From assembly GCA_018292915.2 (NCBI GenBank), contig JACVVK020000017.1, forward strand, positions 2,670,001 to 2,734,000: a DNA stretch of 64,000 nt, given 5' to 3'. The position numbers and the translations under genes are program-made. This document shows positions 61,724 through 64,000 of the stretch, piece after piece; within the stretch, counting starts at the first letter, position 1, and every line of letters begins with the position of its first letter. The DNA is from Batillaria attramentaria (lineage: Eukaryota > Mollusca > Gastropoda > Batillariidae). The notes beneath the pieces were generated by a model. The model searched no databases and was not told where the DNA came from. It saw only the letters and a program-made list of their open reading frames with translations.

Positions 61724-61790
61724 CGTGGGCAAATCTGAAGGACGCGGCAACAACCATAGTCATCAGGGTCAGGACTATTAAACGAGCCTT
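61724..61790 (-). pseudogene. Relic D: signal-peptide exon of the eight-cysteine family with lost start codon
   Basis: This 67-base stretch aligns without gaps with gene C's exon 1 (59657-59591) and keeps a usable phase-1 donor (CACG/GTGAGA). The aligned start codon is AAG in place of ATG. A T-rich insertion separates it from its copied 5' flank at 61820-61895. Translated from the same position it reads KARLIVLTLMTMVVAASFRF then AH, so an in-frame internal ATG (MTMVVAAS...) could still give a short signal. No second exon lies between it and gene C, so it is either dead or an alternative first exon of gene C. Confidence 0.7.
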
Positions 61791-62300
61791 TTTTTGTTTT
61801 GTTTTGTTTATTTGTTTTCGTAGAACAAGGAGGTGAATATCGTTCAGAGATTTGAAGACCGATCGGCAGCAAGAACCAGCTAGAACTGATTTCGTCCCTG
61901 GTATGCTGTGTGAAGTGATTCGCTGGCCTTCCGCTCCAGTGTTTGTTTTGGTTCTCTTGATGCGTCACAGTTTTTAAGTTGCAAACCGATACCAGGTACA
62001 GCAAGTGAAAGCAGCCATTCAAAACTGTAGTTTACCCATTCAGACATTAAATTTTGAAAACCGGCAACAGCCAGCCCGAACTGACTTTGTGAGTTTCTCC
62101 GGGGAGGAGTGCGGGGGGGGGGGGGGGGGGGGGGGCGGGGGGTAGGGGTAGGTGAGGGGACGGGTGAAGTGATTCGGTGTCCCTGCACATAAGTGTCCCC
62201 CCTTGTTCACATTTGTTGCGTTTCAATTTCAAGCCGCCAACAGATGCCTATTGTGGCAAACGAAAGCAACCATTCAGGTGCATACTATACACCCATTCAC
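61791..62300 (-). repeat. Two tandem copies of the family's upstream region
   Basis: Copy one: 5' flank at 61820-61895 (GACCGATCGGCAGCAAGAAC, CCAGCTAGAACTG), GTGAAGTGATTCG, then a module at 61920-62040. Copy two: a shorter flank at 62045-62092 (AACCGGCAACAGCCAGCCCG), a G-run at 62113-62146, GTGAAGTGATTCGG, then a module at 62170-62290. The same order in both shows tandem duplication. Confidence 0.7.
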
Positions 62301-62977
62301 AGAATCAGGGTGCGGCTGAGATTTGTCGGTCGTTATGCTTACGCAGCGCACGACTTCACCCCGGGTGGATTCCTTAACTCCCCCAAACCCCCTCAACACC
62401 CCCCTCCCCTGAACTCTCACCCCCACTCCCAAATGAACTATAAAGAAATCCTGTTATGGCCTAAAGACGATACACTATCAAGGTTTCATAGAAGTCAGCA
62501 GTTTCCTTTCGGAATAGTTACGCTTTGGCAGTGCGTGCCCGGTGCGTTCGGCTAGATATATATACAGTCAGTATACAGTTATTGTCACGCAACCACGTTT
62601 GAGTTGGACACTGCCATTGGTTAGCGCCTTAAAATGACTGGTATTCATTGTGGAAATTGTGCCCTCTAAGGCCTGCATTCCTGACCGCCGCGCTTAGCAA
62701 TTCCCCCTTCATCGGGCTCTGTTACCGCCGGCAATGATCACCTCGAAGTCAGCGAACACAGACAGCATATTATAGATGTGCGGAGGTTTGGTGATCCAGT
62801 ATTCTGCGAGTTTGTTGTCTACCCCGCAGAGTTACGAAAATGGTTTTTGTCTGGTGAAAATCAACAGCCCCCTATGCGTGTATATGTCCACAATAATTGG
62901 TGCCTAACCTGATCTCATTTATATTCGTGCCTAACCTGAGATTTGTGATCTCATTTATATTCGTCGGTGCGGTTAAT

Positions 62978-62980
<3 letters not shown>
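62301..62980. other. Unassigned stretch
   Basis: No exon, SINE or tandem repeat was recognised here apart from short C-rich runs near 62380-62430. Confidence 0.5.

Positions 62981-64000
<1,020 letters not shown>

Overview
The window is animal nuclear DNA, most likely from a mollusc and probably a marine gastropod. The genes are split by many GT-AG introns. They encode metazoan families (HOOK, RNF170, a RING/B-box TRIM). More than thirty long (TG)n/(AC)n tracts, tRNA-derived SINEs and short foldback DNA elements fill the space between exons. The gastropod assignment is inference from repeat style and gene content; no species marker is present.

Layout from left to right. 1-7.7 kb: two minus-strand first exons (2183-2547 and 7380-7645), both starting Met-Ala-Asp and both ending in phase 2. 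They are possible alternative promoters of one gene lying left of the window. A 1.3-kb foldback element sits between them. 12.2-15.0 kb: RNF170 on the minus strand, five coding exons, 272 residues, complete. 15.3-31.0 kb: HOOK on the plus strand, 23 coding exons, 758 residues, or 713 if the last intron is retained. The two start codons are 333 bp apart, so the genes share a bidirectional promoter region. RNF170 and HOOK3 have the same head-to-head arrangement on human chromosome 8p11.21. 35.7-40.2 kb: a four-exon minus-strand TRIM protein (RING, B-box, coiled coil, probable beta-propeller), convergent with HOOK.

44.9-62 kb holds a small gene family that I do not recognise. Three two-exon genes (A 44894-47322 plus, B 52588-54490 plus, C 56890-59657 minus) each encode a signal peptide, a short eight-cysteine domain with the order C, C, C, CC, CxC, C, and a hydrophobic tail typical of GPI attachment. 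In all three a phase-1 intron lies at the end of the signal peptide. A fourth signal-peptide exon (D, 61724-61790) has lost the aligned start codon, and copies of the family's upstream and 3' flanks lie around it. This looks like a local birth-and-death cluster.

The rest is repeats: an abundant tRNA-derived SINE, with clear target-site duplications at three places (one showing that its (AC)n tract is its own 3' tail); two other tRNA-like SINEs; at least six kinds of inverted-repeat or MITE-like element; several minisatellites, two of which abut splice acceptors; and recurrent T-run/G-run junctions. No genuine tRNA, rRNA, CRISPR or bacterial feature was seen. All exon borders are read by eye from splice signals, phase and family resemblance, without transcript evidence.
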